From: Alcaligenes aquatilis
Lineage (GTDB): Bacteria; Pseudomonadota; Gammaproteobacteria; Burkholderiales; Burkholderiaceae_B
Length of the DNA: 64,000 bases
Assembly: GCF_003076515.1 (NCBI RefSeq)
Contig: NZ_CP022390.1
Span: 3,418,572 to 3,482,571 of the forward strand
Reading direction: 5' to 3'
Of this stretch, positions 27,212 through 35,826 are shown in pieces; position 1 is the stretch's first letter; every line of letters starts with the position of its first letter. The position numbers and the translations under genes are program-made. Below the pieces are notes generated by a model. That model was given only the letters and a program-made list of their open reading frames with translations. It was not told the origin of the DNA and searched no databases.

Positions 27212-27907
27212 TTAGCAGGACGGCACCATCGCGTGAAGCAAGGTGCTGGCGTTGTTGACGGCAATGGGCAAGAAGGTGTCAAAGTCCATGTGTGCGTCGT
27301 TGTTGGCATTGTCTGAAATGCTGCGTATGCAGACAAAAGGCACGGTATTCAGATAGCACACCTGGGCAATGGCGCCACTTTCCATTTCGCAGGCTAAGGC
27401 ATTAAAGGTGGCGCTTAACCACTGTATTTTATCGTTACATGCGATAAATTGGTCGCCGGTAACAATTCGGCCCGTGTGGACCTGATGCCCTTCAATTTGT
27501 TGGGCGGCAGTTTGGGCAATGGCCAGTAAGGCGGGGTCTGTCGGAAAATCAAAGGTATCCAGACGGAAAACCTGTCCTGGCGCCAGACCCAGGGCTTTGA
27601 GCTCCACATCGTGCTGGACCAGCGTATCGGCAATGACGATGTCGCCTGGCCGGATGCTGGGCTCAACCGCACCGGCAATACCGATATTGATGATGCTGCC
27701 CACGGCAAATTCCGAGATCAGCATCTGGGTGCAAGCGGCGGCATTGACCTTGCCCACGCCGCAGACTACGGCCACCACAGGTTTACCCAGATAGCTGCCG
27801 CGATGAAAGTCCATGCCGGCACGCTGGAGGGTCTGGGGCTCTTGCAAGCGTTCCAGCACAATCTCCAGCTCTTCGCGCATGGCGACAATAATTCCAAGTG
27901 TAGGCAT
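27212..27907 (-). CDS. mtnN: 5'-methylthioadenosine/S-adenosylhomocysteine nucleosidase
   Basis: A 231-residue nucleosidase that cleaves MTA and SAH, recycling adenine and sulfur compounds. The motifs are IVAMREELE at the N-terminus, CGVGKVNAAACTQ (about 50-62), the substrate loop CEMESGAIAQVC and RSISDNAN near the C-terminus. The start at 27907 (MPTLGIIVAMREE) matches the family. It lies just downstream of thiD on the same strand. Confidence 0.92.
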   Translation of the reverse strand: MPTLGIIVAMREELEIVLERLQEPQTLQRAGMDFHRGSYLGKPVVAVVCGVGKVNAAACTQMLISEFAVGSIINIGIAGAVEPSIRPGDIVIADTLVQHDVELKALGLAPGQVFRLDTFDFPTDPALLAIAQTAAQQIEGHQVHTGRIVTGDQFIACNDKIQWLSATFNALACEMESGAIAQVCYLNTVPFVCIRSISDNANNDAHMDFDTFLPIAVNNASTLLHAMVPSC

Positions 27908-27947
27908 AAGACAGGGGCCTTCAAGCGACCCGATCAAACGGCACGTA

Positions 27948-28766
27948 TCAGGACGATGGCCACAGTTTATGGAAGTGATGCACCGGACCGTGTCCGTTGC
28001 CCACGGTTAGTTCACCCGAGCGGGCAATGGCTTCGTACAAGTACTTTTTGGCAGCCAGGGCGGCGTCAGGCACATTGCTGTATTGGGGCAGCAGGGCGGC
28101 TAGCGCAGCTGACAAGGTACAGCCGGTACCGTGTGTATTGGCCGTATCAATACGCTTGGCGGGCATTTCGATCATCTTGTCGCCATCGTGCAGCAGGTCT
28201 ATGCAGTCCGAACCGGGCAGGTGGCCCCCTTTCAGGAATACCCAGCGCTGATCGCTGTGACTCATCAGGCGACGCAGGCGCTCGGCGGCCTGACGCATTT
28301 CCTTGACGGTTTCTACCGGGCGGGCGTCCAGCAGAACACCGGCTTCGGGCAGATTGGGTGTGATCATGGTGCACTGGGGCACCAGTTGCTCGCGCAAGGC
28401 ATGGACAGCCGACTTTTCCAGCAAATGGTCGCCGCTTTTGGCGATCATCACCGGGTCCAGCACCAGATGCTTGGGTTTGAAGTGAGCCATGCGTTCGGCC
28501 ACCACAGTGGTGACGGCCTCCTGGCCCAACATGCCTATCTTGACGCCATCAATGCGCACGTCGGCAAACAGCGTATCAATCTGCTGGCGCACAAAGTCGG
28601 CAGGAACGGGGCTGATGCCGGTGACCCCTTGGGTATTTTGTGCCGTCAAAGCGGCAATGACAGCGGTGGCATAAGCACCCAGGGCGCTCATGGCTTTGAC
28701 ATCAGCCAGAATACCGGCGCCGCCGGAGGGGTCAACTCCGGCAATGGTCAGCGTATTGGGAATCAT
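27948..28766 (-). CDS. thiD: hydroxymethylpyrimidine/phosphomethylpyrimidine kinase
   Basis: A 272-residue ribokinase-fold kinase that phosphorylates HMP and HMP-P for the pyrimidine half of thiamine. The signatures are IAGVDPSGGAGILADVK at the N-terminus and the anion-hole motif NTHGTGCTLSAALAA near 210. It sits 7 bases after thiG on the same strand. Confidence 0.93.
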   Translation of the reverse strand: MIPNTLTIAGVDPSGGAGILADVKAMSALGAYATAVIAALTAQNTQGVTGISPVPADFVRQQIDTLFADVRIDGVKIGMLGQEAVTTVVAERMAHFKPKHLVLDPVMIAKSGDHLLEKSAVHALREQLVPQCTMITPNLPEAGVLLDARPVETVKEMRQAAERLRRLMSHSDQRWVFLKGGHLPGSDCIDLLHDGDKMIEMPAKRIDTANTHGTGCTLSAALAALLPQYSNVPDAALAAKKYLYEAIARSGELTVGNGHGPVHHFHKLWPSS

Positions 28767-28773
28767 GTCTCGA

Positions 28774-29580
28774 TCAGGTACGGGAGTGAATCAGCCCTTC
28801 GGTAGGGGAGCTGGGGTCGGCATCGTAGTATTTGCGGGGTACACGGCCAGCCAGATACGCCTGGCGACCGGCTTGTACTGCCAGGTTCATGGCACTGGCC
28901 ATCATTACAGGCTGACGGGCACCGGCAATGGCGGTGTTCATCAGGACACCATCACAGCCCAGCTCCATGGCAATAGCGGCATCCGAGGCCGTACCGACAC
29001 CGGCATCCACCAGCACCGGCACCTTGCTCTGATCGATGATCAGGCGCAAGTTCCAGGGGTTGATAATGCCCATGCCCGAACCGATCAGGGAGGCCAAAGG
29101 CATGATGGCCACACAGCCAATATCTTCCAGCATACGGGCCTGGATAGGATCATCAGCGCAATACACCATCACATCAAAACCTTCATCCACCAGGGTTTTG
29201 GCGGCTTTCAGGGTTTCGGGCATATTGGGGAACAGATTGCCGGAGTCGCCCAGCACTTCCAGTTTGACCAGCTTGTGACCGTCCAGCAGTTCGCGGGCCA
29301 GACGCAAGGTCCGCACGGCGTCATCGGCGGTGTAGCAACCCGCAGTGTTAGGCAGCAGGGTGTATTTGGAGGGGGGCAGGTAATCGAGCAGATTGGGCTC
29401 GTTGGCGTTTTGGCCGATATTGGTGCGGCGAATGGCCACGGTCACAATGTCAGCGCCGCTGGCTTCAATAGCCAGACGAGTTTCATCAAAATCTTTGTAT
29501 TTACCGGTGCCTACCAACAGCCGGGATTGGTAGCTGGTTCCGGCCAGGATAAAGGGGTCGTTGTTCACTGTTTGGGTCAT
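28774..29580 (-). CDS. thiG: thiazole synthase
   Basis: A 268-residue TIM-barrel enzyme making the thiazole phosphate of thiamine. The N-terminal [11 protein letters not shown], the Schiff-base lysine Lys106 in [10 protein letters not shown], and the phosphate-binding [18 protein letters not shown] followed by GVLMNTAI are all present. ATG 29580 is used; the longer frame upstream has no family similarity. The usual partner thiS, the sulfur carrier, is not adjacent, and no TPP riboswitch could be recognised upstream. Confidence 0.93.
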   Translation of the reverse strand: MTQTVNNDPFILAGTSYQSRLLVGTGKYKDFDETRLAIEASGADIVTVAIRRTNIGQNANEPNLLDYLPPSKYTLLPNTAGCYTADDAVRTLRLARELLDGHKLVKLEVLGDSGNLFPNMPETLKAAKTLVDEGFDVMVYCADDPIQARMLEDIGCVAIMPLASLIGSGMGIINPWNLRLIIDQSKVPVLVDAGVGTASDAAIAMELGCDGVLMNTAIAGARQPVMMASAMNLAVQAGRQAYLAGRVPRKYYDADPSSPTEGLIHSRT

Positions 29581-30069
29581 GGTGGTGCTTTGTTGCGCAT
29601 CCGTCTTTGGTGACGGAGAGATAAGTGATTTTTGCTGGGCAAACACTGCAAGAATAATCCATTTGGCCGGTACTCGCAGGAAAACCCTTATATAAGCTTG
29701 CTGGTGTTCGGGGGAAGGGCGCGTGAGTAGCAGACAGTAAAGCCTCTTTAGTCGGGGGGCTTGTGGGTGCCCTGCAAAATCACATATCCCTAAGTATAAA
29801 TTTGATGTCCACAAGGTGATGGAAAGTGTGCCAATGCCTGACGGACAAGCCTTGGGTCAGGTGCGAAAATATCGTTGGTGCAAAAACCGTTGCCCTTTTT
29901 TTAACTACTCACGTTTAAAAGTAAATGGACCCTGATCCTTCTTTATGGCTTTGTTCCTGTAAAGGGCAAGCCTCCTTAATGATCTGTCAATTGGACGCTG
30001 GACCACAAAGCGGGCCCCTCTGATGAGGTGAGCACTCTTTCTGGGCCCTCGTGTCCGAAGGAGAATGCT
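29581..30069. other. long divergent intergenic region (thiG / small gene)
   Basis: No gene is supported. The thiG leader side was checked for TPP riboswitch signatures and none matched. Two GGGCCC palindromes (about 30014-30019 and 30044-30049) flank a 24-base spacer before the small gene. Confidence 0.4.
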
Positions 30070-30387
30070 ATGTTCCGCCTCAACCTGTTCCGTTCTACTC
30101 CACACAATAATGCGCTGCAAGACGCTCTGCGCCTGGCTGCATCCCGCCAGCGCCAGGGCTACCTGCTGGAGCTGCTGCAAACCCACGGTGCGCGCGAGTT
30201 TGCCTATGCTCTTAACGACCTGTCCGGTCGCACCATTGAAAACGCACTGTCCACACTGCCTGCCGTGGAGCGCAGCCAGGTCCTCAAGCATCTGTCCCGT
30301 CGTGCCAAAGCCCGTCTGAACGATGTGGAAGGCTTGCGCTGCCAACCCACTCACGCTGTGCTGACCCTGCCGTCCTTTGTGATGTAA
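30070..30387 (+). CDS. small protein of unknown function
   Basis: A 105-residue basic protein with no family I recognise. It has an excellent ribosome-binding site (GAAGGAG, 6 bases of spacing) at ATG 30070 and codon use like the neighbouring genes, which is why it is called real. It reads as mostly helical (ALQDALRLAASRQRQGYLLELLQ), Arg/Leu-rich, with no membrane segment, signal or cysteine cluster; it ends LTLPSFVM. It stands alone between thiG (divergent) and the fecI gene (same strand, 296 bases on). A nested hairpin follows it at 30396-30448. Confidence 0.7.
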   Translation: MFRLNLFRSTPHNNALQDALRLAASRQRQGYLLELLQTHGAREFAYALNDLSGRTIENALSTLPAVERSQVLKHLSRRAKARLNDVEGLRCQPTHAVLTLPSFVM

Positions 30388-30395
30388 GGGTTGTT

Positions 30396-30448
30396 TTGCA
30401 GCGTCGTAGATGCCCCTGAAGTTTGGGGAGTGATCCGCGCCGCTGCAA
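30396..30448 (+). other. nested inverted repeat after the small gene
   Basis: An outer arm TTGCAGCG pairs with CGCTGCAA and encloses CCCC / GGGG around a TGAAGTTT loop. No T run follows. It could stabilise or end the small-gene transcript. Confidence 0.4.
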
Positions 30449-30649
30449 GCTTCTCTGTGTTGACCCTTGGGCGGGCGTGGCCTTTTTGGCTATGTCCGTT
30501 TTCTTGATTTCAGCCCGCATCCGCTCCTTGTTTGTTTTAGATGACCCTTGCAGGGTGGTTAGCTGTTTTAGTGGTGATCTGTCGTGGCCAGACGACGCTT
30601 GCGGCCTTCGCCGTCAGAATCCTTGTCTTTTCATGTCATAATTTTGGAA

Positions 30650-30664
30650 TGAGAATGATTATTG
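30650..30664. promoter_or_regulatory. Fur-like box upstream of fecI
   Basis: TGAGAATGATTATTG matches the 7-1-7 Fur consensus (TGATAATNATTATCA) at 11 of 14 defined positions. It lies 20 bases before the sigma factor start, so iron-dependent repression is expected. Confidence 0.65.
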
Positions 30665-30683
30665 ATTAGTGCATTCAGGGTCT

Positions 30684-31196
30684 ATGGACTATCCGTCAGC
30701 ACCCATCGGGATGGGAGATTTCTATCAGGATCACCGTAGCTGGTTGTTGCGGTGGTTGCGCGCGCGTTTGCATTGCAGCTTTACGGCAGAAGATCTGGTT
30801 CAGGACACGTTTGTGCGTTTGCTGCTGGCCCCCTGTGCCGTTCATCATTTACGCCACCCCCGTGCGTTTCTGGCGACCACGGCCAGAAGGCTGCTAATTG
30901 ATCGCAGCCGACGCATGGCTGTCGAACAAGCTTATCTGGAAGCCTTAGAGGCGACCTTGGCCCAAGGGGTGCAAGCACCCTCGGCCGAGCAGTGCGCCCA
31001 CACGCTGGAAGTGCTGGCCTTGTTGGCCCAGGCTCTGGATGAATTGCCCGCGCGGGCTCGCATGGTGTTCCTGAGCTGCTATCTGGACGGGGAAACGCAA
31101 TCCACGGTGGCCAAGCGCTTGGGTGTCAGTGAGCGCACCGTGCGCAATGATCTGGTGCAGGCTTTGCTCCATGTTCAGACCTTGATTCCAGCTTGA
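30684..31196 (+). CDS. fecI: FecI-type ECF sigma factor
   Basis: A 170-residue extracytoplasmic-function sigma factor of the iron-starvation group. Region 2 is visible as CSFTAEDLVQDTFVRLLLAP (split by normal variation), the intervening region as HPRAFLATTARRLLIDRSRR, and region 4 (about 110-165) as ARMVFLSCYLDGETQSTVAKRLGVSERTVR. A GTG lies 5 codons earlier, but ATG 30684 has an AGGG site. A Fur-like box precedes it. With fecR and the TonB receptor downstream it forms a cell-surface signalling cassette. Confidence 0.92.
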   Translation: MDYPSAPIGMGDFYQDHRSWLLRWLRARLHCSFTAEDLVQDTFVRLLLAPCAVHHLRHPRAFLATTARRLLIDRSRRMAVEQAYLEALEATLAQGVQAPSAEQCAHTLEVLALLAQALDELPARARMVFLSCYLDGETQSTVAKRLGVSERTVRNDLVQALLHVQTLIPA

Positions 31197-31201
31197 ACCC
31201 C

Positions 31202-32179
31202 ATGTCCAACGAGGAAATAGAGCGACAAGCCGCCCAATGGGTTGTGCTCTTGTCCGATCCCGAACAATTTACCGAACAGGCCCAGGCCGAGTTCATGGCC
31301 TGGCGCGTGCTGGACCCGCGTCATGAAGCAGCGGCTGCGGCTATGGAGGCGGTGCTGTGCAGGGTAAGAAAACTGGCCGTACAGGCTAATACCCCTCCTG
31401 GGCGCAGTGCGCTGGATGCAGGATTGTCAGCGCGGCCCAAGCTTTTGCGCGATTGGCGTCAGGGCACGATGCTCCTGCTCTGGGCCGTGGTGCTTATCTT
31501 GCCGATTCTGGCCTTTGTATTGCCTTGGTCCAATCAGTCCGTCCTTACTGCCGCTGGACAATGGCGCAGTGTGGTGCTGGAGGATGGCACTCGTCTGGAG
31601 CTGGCTGGGGCATCGCAAGTCAAGATTTTATATAGCAAGCAGTACCGGGATATTGAGCTGTTGGAAGGGCAGGTTCGTGTGGTGGTGGCCAAGCAGCCGG
31701 ATCGACTGTTGCGGGTCTTGAGCAGCCAGGCCGTCTCGCAAGCCTTGGGCACTGAATTTATCGTGCAGGAGCAGCCTCAAGGCACCTTGCTGACCGTGCT
31801 GTCCTCTCGGGTTCTGGCGTATCCGCGTACCCAAGGCCCACAAGCGGCTCGCGAACTGGGGCCGGGCGATCAGGTGCAGATCAATGCGCAAGGCCTGGGG
31901 GTAAACCGCCAGACGGATGTGAACAGCGTCATACGCACGTGGGACCAGCGGCAACTGCTTCTGGAGCATGTCCCTTTGACGCAGGCTCTGGAGCAGATCA
32001 CCCGCCAGTATGCCGGCAAAACACAGATCAATCCGCATGGCATGGAGGGCTTGACGGTTAGTGCTGTCTTGCCTGCTGACAAACCTTTGTCGGCCTTGGC
32101 GTTGTTGAAGAATTTGTATCCCCGATTGCAGGTGCAAAACACGCCAAACGAAGGATTGACGATTAATTTCAGGCCTTGA
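31202..32179 (+). CDS. fecR: FecR-type anti-sigma/sigma regulator
   Basis: A 325-residue inner-membrane regulator that carries the receptor signal to the sigma factor. There is an N-terminal DUF4880 cytoplasmic domain (WVVLLSDPEQFTEQAQAEF), one membrane segment (about 90-110, LLLWAVVLILPILAFVLPW) and a periplasmic FecR domain (about 120-220, VVLEDGTRLELAGASQVKI). A C-terminal STN-like region follows (VPLTQALEQITRQYAGKTQI). A TTG at 31193 overlapping the fecI stop is an alternative start. Confidence 0.9.
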   Translation: MSNEEIERQAAQWVVLLSDPEQFTEQAQAEFMAWRVLDPRHEAAAAAMEAVLCRVRKLAVQANTPPGRSALDAGLSARPKLLRDWRQGTMLLLWAVVLILPILAFVLPWSNQSVLTAAGQWRSVVLEDGTRLELAGASQVKILYSKQYRDIELLEGQVRVVVAKQPDRLLRVLSSQAVSQALGTEFIVQEQPQGTLLTVLSSRVLAYPRTQGPQAARELGPGDQVQINAQGLGVNRQTDVNSVIRTWDQRQLLLEHVPLTQALEQITRQYAGKTQINPHGMEGLTVSAVLPADKPLSALALLKNLYPRLQVQNTPNEGLTINFRP

Positions 32180-32242
32180 TTGCCGCTTTTTTGGGCTCGT
32201 GCGTCTTTAACAGATAGACCTTGCCAAAGAAGGAGAGATTTC

Positions 32243-34666
32243 ATGGTCCCGAAGAATGCGCCGCCTTTGGCGCTTGTGAAAACGTCGTTCATGCCCAATA
32301 TCTGCCGCCGCTTGCTGGGTCTGGCTTTTGTAGGGGCCTTGATGCTGAATGTGGCACCGGCCTCGGCCCAGACGACCCAAGCTTATGCGCTGGAAGCCGG
32401 GGATCTGGCTAGCCGCTTGAGCCAGTTCGCTCAACAGGCCGGGGTGGCGCTGGTGATGGATTCTTCCCGACTGCAAGGTCTGCGCGCACCGCGTTTGCAA
32501 GGACAGTATTCCGTGCAGGACGGCTTTGCTGCCTTGCTGGCCGGGCAGCCGTTTCAGGTTCAAAGCCGGGATCAGGGCTATATCTTGATTGCCCTGCCCG
32601 ATAGTGACACCTTGGCTGACGGCGCCGGTGTGCAGTCTTTGGCCAGTATTGAGGTACGCCGCAATGCGCTGGGCGACATCACCGAAGGTTCAGGCACGTA
32701 TGCGGCGGGCACAATTGCCACGGCAACCCGTTTGCGCTTGACACCACGCCAGACGCCGCAGGCCATCAGCGTGACTACACGCAAGCAGATGGACGACTTT
32801 AACCTGACCAGTATCGATGACGTAGTGCGTCATACTCCTGGCCTTAGCATCATTACTTATGACAGTGAGCGTACCGCTTACGAAGCACGCGGTTTTGGTG
32901 TTCAGAACTTTCAATATGACGGCATCCCCACCTTGCGTGATTCACCGTACTCGGCTGGCCATTCGCTCACGGATACAGCGATTTACGATCGTGTCGAGGT
33001 ATTGAAAGGCGCCTCCGGTTTGCTCACTGGCAGTGGAACCCCAGGCGCGACGATCAATATGATTCGCAAAAAGCCGACGCGCGAGTTTCAGGGGTATGCC
33101 AGTGCGGGCTTGGGCTCTTGGAGTAATTACCGTGGTGAAGCGGATTTCTCCGGCCCTTTGAACGAGTCAGGTTCCCTACGGGGCCGTCTGGTCGGCGCCT
33201 ATCAGGACAAGAAAAGCCATCTGGACCACTACCAACGTCAGACTTTGGTGTTGTACGGCATTGTTGAAGCCGACCTGACACCGGATACCCGCTTGACCCT
33301 GGGTGCTGATTTGCAGGACAACGATCCCAAAGGATCAACCTGGGGGGGTATACCGATTTATGACGCACAGGGCAACTTCAACGAGATGGACCGTTCTTTT
33401 AATAACGGTACGCGCTGGAGTCGCTGGAACCAGTACACCCGTTCGGCCTTTGCCACCTTGGAGCACGAATTCGACAACGGTTGGATGGCCAAGGTGCAGC
33501 TCAATCGCTTGATCAATGGTTATGACTCTGAGCTGGCTTCGGTAGCGGCTGGCAATCCCGATCCTTTAACCGGCAAAGGTACTTCCCTATGGTCTGGACG
33601 CTACGTGGGCAAGACAGTCTCCAATACGGCTGACTTTTATGCGACTGGTCCTTTTGAGCTGTTCGGCCGTGAGCATGAGCTGGTGGTTGGCGCAGGTGTA
33701 TCGCGCCGTCGCTGGACTAACACGTCTTACGGTGAAAACAGCAATACCGATGTCTCGAATTACTACGAATGGGATGGTCGCTGGCCGCGCATGAACTGGC
33801 AGCACCTGGGCGACGACCGTGAAGTGACACGCGAAAATGGTCTATATGTCAGCACACGTCTGAACCTGCGCGATGATTTGAAGTTGCTACTGGGTACACG
33901 CTACGCCAACTACAACAAGCTTGAGATGCGTGAGACAGGCATATGGGTGCCTTACTTTGGGGCTGTGTATGACCTGAACGATAATTTCTCCGTCTATGCC
34001 AGTTACACCAACATTTTCCAGCCTCAGAGCTTGCAAGACGAGGGAGGCCGTACTCTGGACCCCTTGCGTGGCGATAACTACGAGGTCGGTCTCAAAGGCG
34101 AATTCATGGGGGGGCGTTTGACGTCCAGCCTGGCTTATTTCCAACTGCGTCAGGATAACTTCGGCAAGGAAACGGGGGGGCGCACGCCATCGGGAGGTAT
34201 CGCGTATGAGGCGACTCAAGGTGTGCGCACGCATGGCGTAGAGCTGGAAGTAGCTGGGCAGTTGACGCCGCAATGGCAGATGCATGCGGGTTACGCTTAC
34301 AAGCTATCGCGCCAGGATGGCGATAAAGTGTCTACCTTGTCGCCCGAGCATCAGTTCAACATCTATACCACGTACGATTTTGAGGGTGACCTGAATGGCC
34401 TGACCTTGGGGGGCGGTGCCCGTTGGCAAAGCAAAACCTGGGGTGATGTCAGTCGACCCGGATCGCCGGGTAAGGTTCAGCATACCGTTGCGGGCTATTG
34501 GCTGGTGGATGCGATGGCGCGGTATCGCTTCAACAAGAATTTGTCGGCCACCTTTACCGTCAATAACCTGTTCGACAAGCGCTATTACTCTATGTTCTCC
34601 TGGTACAGCACGTATACCTGGGGCGAGCCGCGCAACATGATGCTGGCAGTGAAGTATCAGTTCTAG
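32243..34666 (+). CDS. TonB-dependent siderophore receptor with signalling domain
   Basis: An 807-residue FpvA/FecA-type outer-membrane receptor. There is a signal peptide ending ASAQ and an N-terminal STN signalling domain (YALEAGDLASRLSQFAQQAG through DQGYILIALP). A plug with TPRQTPQAISVTTRKQMDD and a 22-strand barrel ending in aromatic AVKYQF complete it. The STN domain is the part that contacts FecR, consistent with gene order. It starts at ATG 32243 after AAGGAGAG. The barrel architecture suggests a ferric siderophore ligand; the specific one cannot be read. Confidence 0.9.
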   Translation: MVPKNAPPLALVKTSFMPNICRRLLGLAFVGALMLNVAPASAQTTQAYALEAGDLASRLSQFAQQAGVALVMDSSRLQGLRAPRLQGQYSVQDGFAALLAGQPFQVQSRDQGYILIALPDSDTLADGAGVQSLASIEVRRNALGDITEGSGTYAAGTIATATRLRLTPRQTPQAISVTTRKQMDDFNLTSIDDVVRHTPGLSIITYDSERTAYEARGFGVQNFQYDGIPTLRDSPYSAGHSLTDTAIYDRVEVLKGASGLLTGSGTPGATINMIRKKPTREFQGYASAGLGSWSNYRGEADFSGPLNESGSLRGRLVGAYQDKKSHLDHYQRQTLVLYGIVEADLTPDTRLTLGADLQDNDPKGSTWGGIPIYDAQGNFNEMDRSFNNGTRWSRWNQYTRSAFATLEHEFDNGWMAKVQLNRLINGYDSELASVAAGNPDPLTGKGTSLWSGRYVGKTVSNTADFYATGPFELFGREHELVVGAGVSRRRWTNTSYGENSNTDVSNYYEWDGRWPRMNWQHLGDDREVTRENGLYVSTRLNLRDDLKLLLGTRYANYNKLEMRETGIWVPYFGAVYDLNDNFSVYASYTNIFQPQSLQDEGGRTLDPLRGDNYEVGLKGEFMGGRLTSSLAYFQLRQDNFGKETGGRTPSGGIAYEATQGVRTHGVELEVAGQLTPQWQMHAGYAYKLSRQDGDKVSTLSPEHQFNIYTTYDFEGDLNGLTLGGGARWQSKTWGDVSRPGSPGKVQHTVAGYWLVDAMARYRFNKNLSATFTVNNLFDKRYYSMFSWYSTYTWGEPRNMMLAVKYQF

Positions 34667-34684
34667 GCTGGAGTAGAAAGCCGT

Positions 34685-35761
34685 TCAGGATACCTGGGCT
34701 CGATAGCGATCCAGTTGCTCGCACAGCTCGCGAGTGGCCTCTATCAGCCTGGGGCCGGGGCGGTACAGCGCATCCGGGTTCAGGTTCAGCAAGGCGTGGG
34801 GGCTTAGCCCCAGATGTTTTTCCCAGAACAGATGGCGGGCGCGCAATTGGGCCGGATCACGGTAGGCCATGATGACCACCTGCGGGCGCTTGTGCAGCAC
34901 GTCTTCCAGACTGATGGTGGGGGCGACGGCAGCATGGTGGGCATAGATGTTCTGTGCCTTGCAGGTGTTCAGCACATCCTGAATCAAAGGATCGCGTGCC
35001 AAGGTATATAAAGGCTCGGAACCGATTTCCAGAAACACGCTGACGGTCTCGCCCAGGCGGCTGTTATGGCGCAGGGCGGCAATCTGATTGTCCAGCAAAG
35101 CAGCGATGGGAACGGCGACATCGGCTGTATCCAGGCTGTCTCCTGCCAGACGGACAAAGGCGGGAATGTCGTCCAGTTTTTCAGGGGCGGCAAAGATCAG
35201 GCTGATATGGGTTTGCTGTAGCTGGCGCTGTAATTCAGGCCCGATCTGGTTGGCTTGCCAAGCCCAGACTTGATCGGGTTTTAGTTCCAGCAGCCGTTCG
35301 GGGTTCACGCGCAAGGCGTCCCCAACGCGGGGTAGATCCTTGGCGGCAGGGGGGTAGTCACTGGAACTGTCTACGGCGATCAAGTGGTCTTGAGCACCGG
35401 CGGCAAACAGGATCTCGGTAATGTGGGGAGCAAGGCTAATCGCACGGGCTGGAGCGACAGTTGTTGTGGGGGGGGCGTCTTGTTCGGCTGCGGCGTTTTG
35501 TGCTTTTTTATCTTGCTGCTGACTCTGTACTTCTTGAGTACTTTGCTTTGTGCTGGTCTGTGTCTGTGTCTGTGTCTGTGCTTCGGGCTGTGCTTGAATC
35601 TGCGCCTGTGATTGCAGGGAGTCTTGCTCCTGAGCTTGCGTCAGGATAGGTAATCCCAAAAGCAGGACGCACAGGGAATGCAAACCCCATAGCCCCAATC
35701 CGCTCCAGACAGAGCGCTTCGGGTGGTGAAGGCGATAAGTCGCAGGCAAAGGGGGCATCAT
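34685..35761 (-). CDS. btuF: cobalamin-binding periplasmic protein (BtuF-like)
   Basis: A 358-residue ABC substrate-binding protein of the BtuF/FepB type. A signal sequence (LWGLHSLCVLLLGLPILTQA) is followed by an unusual Gln/Thr-rich linker (about 43-100), then the binding lobes (RAISLAPHITEILFAAGAQD, VVIMAYRDPAQ, YRPGPR). The linker holds four in-frame TCTGTG units read as Thr-Gln. It follows btuB by 65 bases and shares its riboswitch, which supports B12 as the ligand. No btuC or btuD is seen in the window. It converges on the siderophore receptor with only 18 bases between the stops. Confidence 0.85.
   Translation of the reverse strand: MMPPLPATYRLHHPKRSVWSGLGLWGLHSLCVLLLGLPILTQAQEQDSLQSQAQIQAQPEAQTQTQTQTSTKQSTQEVQSQQQDKKAQNAAAEQDAPPTTTVAPARAISLAPHITEILFAAGAQDHLIAVDSSSDYPPAAKDLPRVGDALRVNPERLLELKPDQVWAWQANQIGPELQRQLQQTHISLIFAAPEKLDDIPAFVRLAGDSLDTADVAVPIAALLDNQIAALRHNSRLGETVSVFLEIGSEPLYTLARDPLIQDVLNTCKAQNIYAHHAAVAPTISLEDVLHKRPQVVIMAYRDPAQLRARHLFWEKHLGLSPHALLNLNPDALYRPGPRLIEATRELCEQLDRYRAQVS
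35557..35580. repeat. hexanucleotide repeat inside btuF
   Basis: Four perfect TCTGTG units (plus strand), coding (Thr-Gln)n on the minus strand in frame. Gain or loss of a unit would lengthen or shorten the linker without a frameshift. Confidence 0.85.
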
Positions 35762-35826
35762 GCGCCTTTAAGTCAATGGCGCGGCCCAAGAGCCGCGCCA
35801 GAATCAAGCAAAGCTGATTTTACTGC

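Noticed and set aside
29581..29900. TPP riboswitch before thiG
   Set aside because: Neither the CTGAGA nor the ACCTGA...GGGA signatures align; the one TCAGGT match is isolated.
35384..35611. Hydrophobic plus-strand frame opposite the btuF linker
   Set aside because: Its Leu/Cys repeat is only the complement of the Thr-Gln repeat; no start signal or homology.
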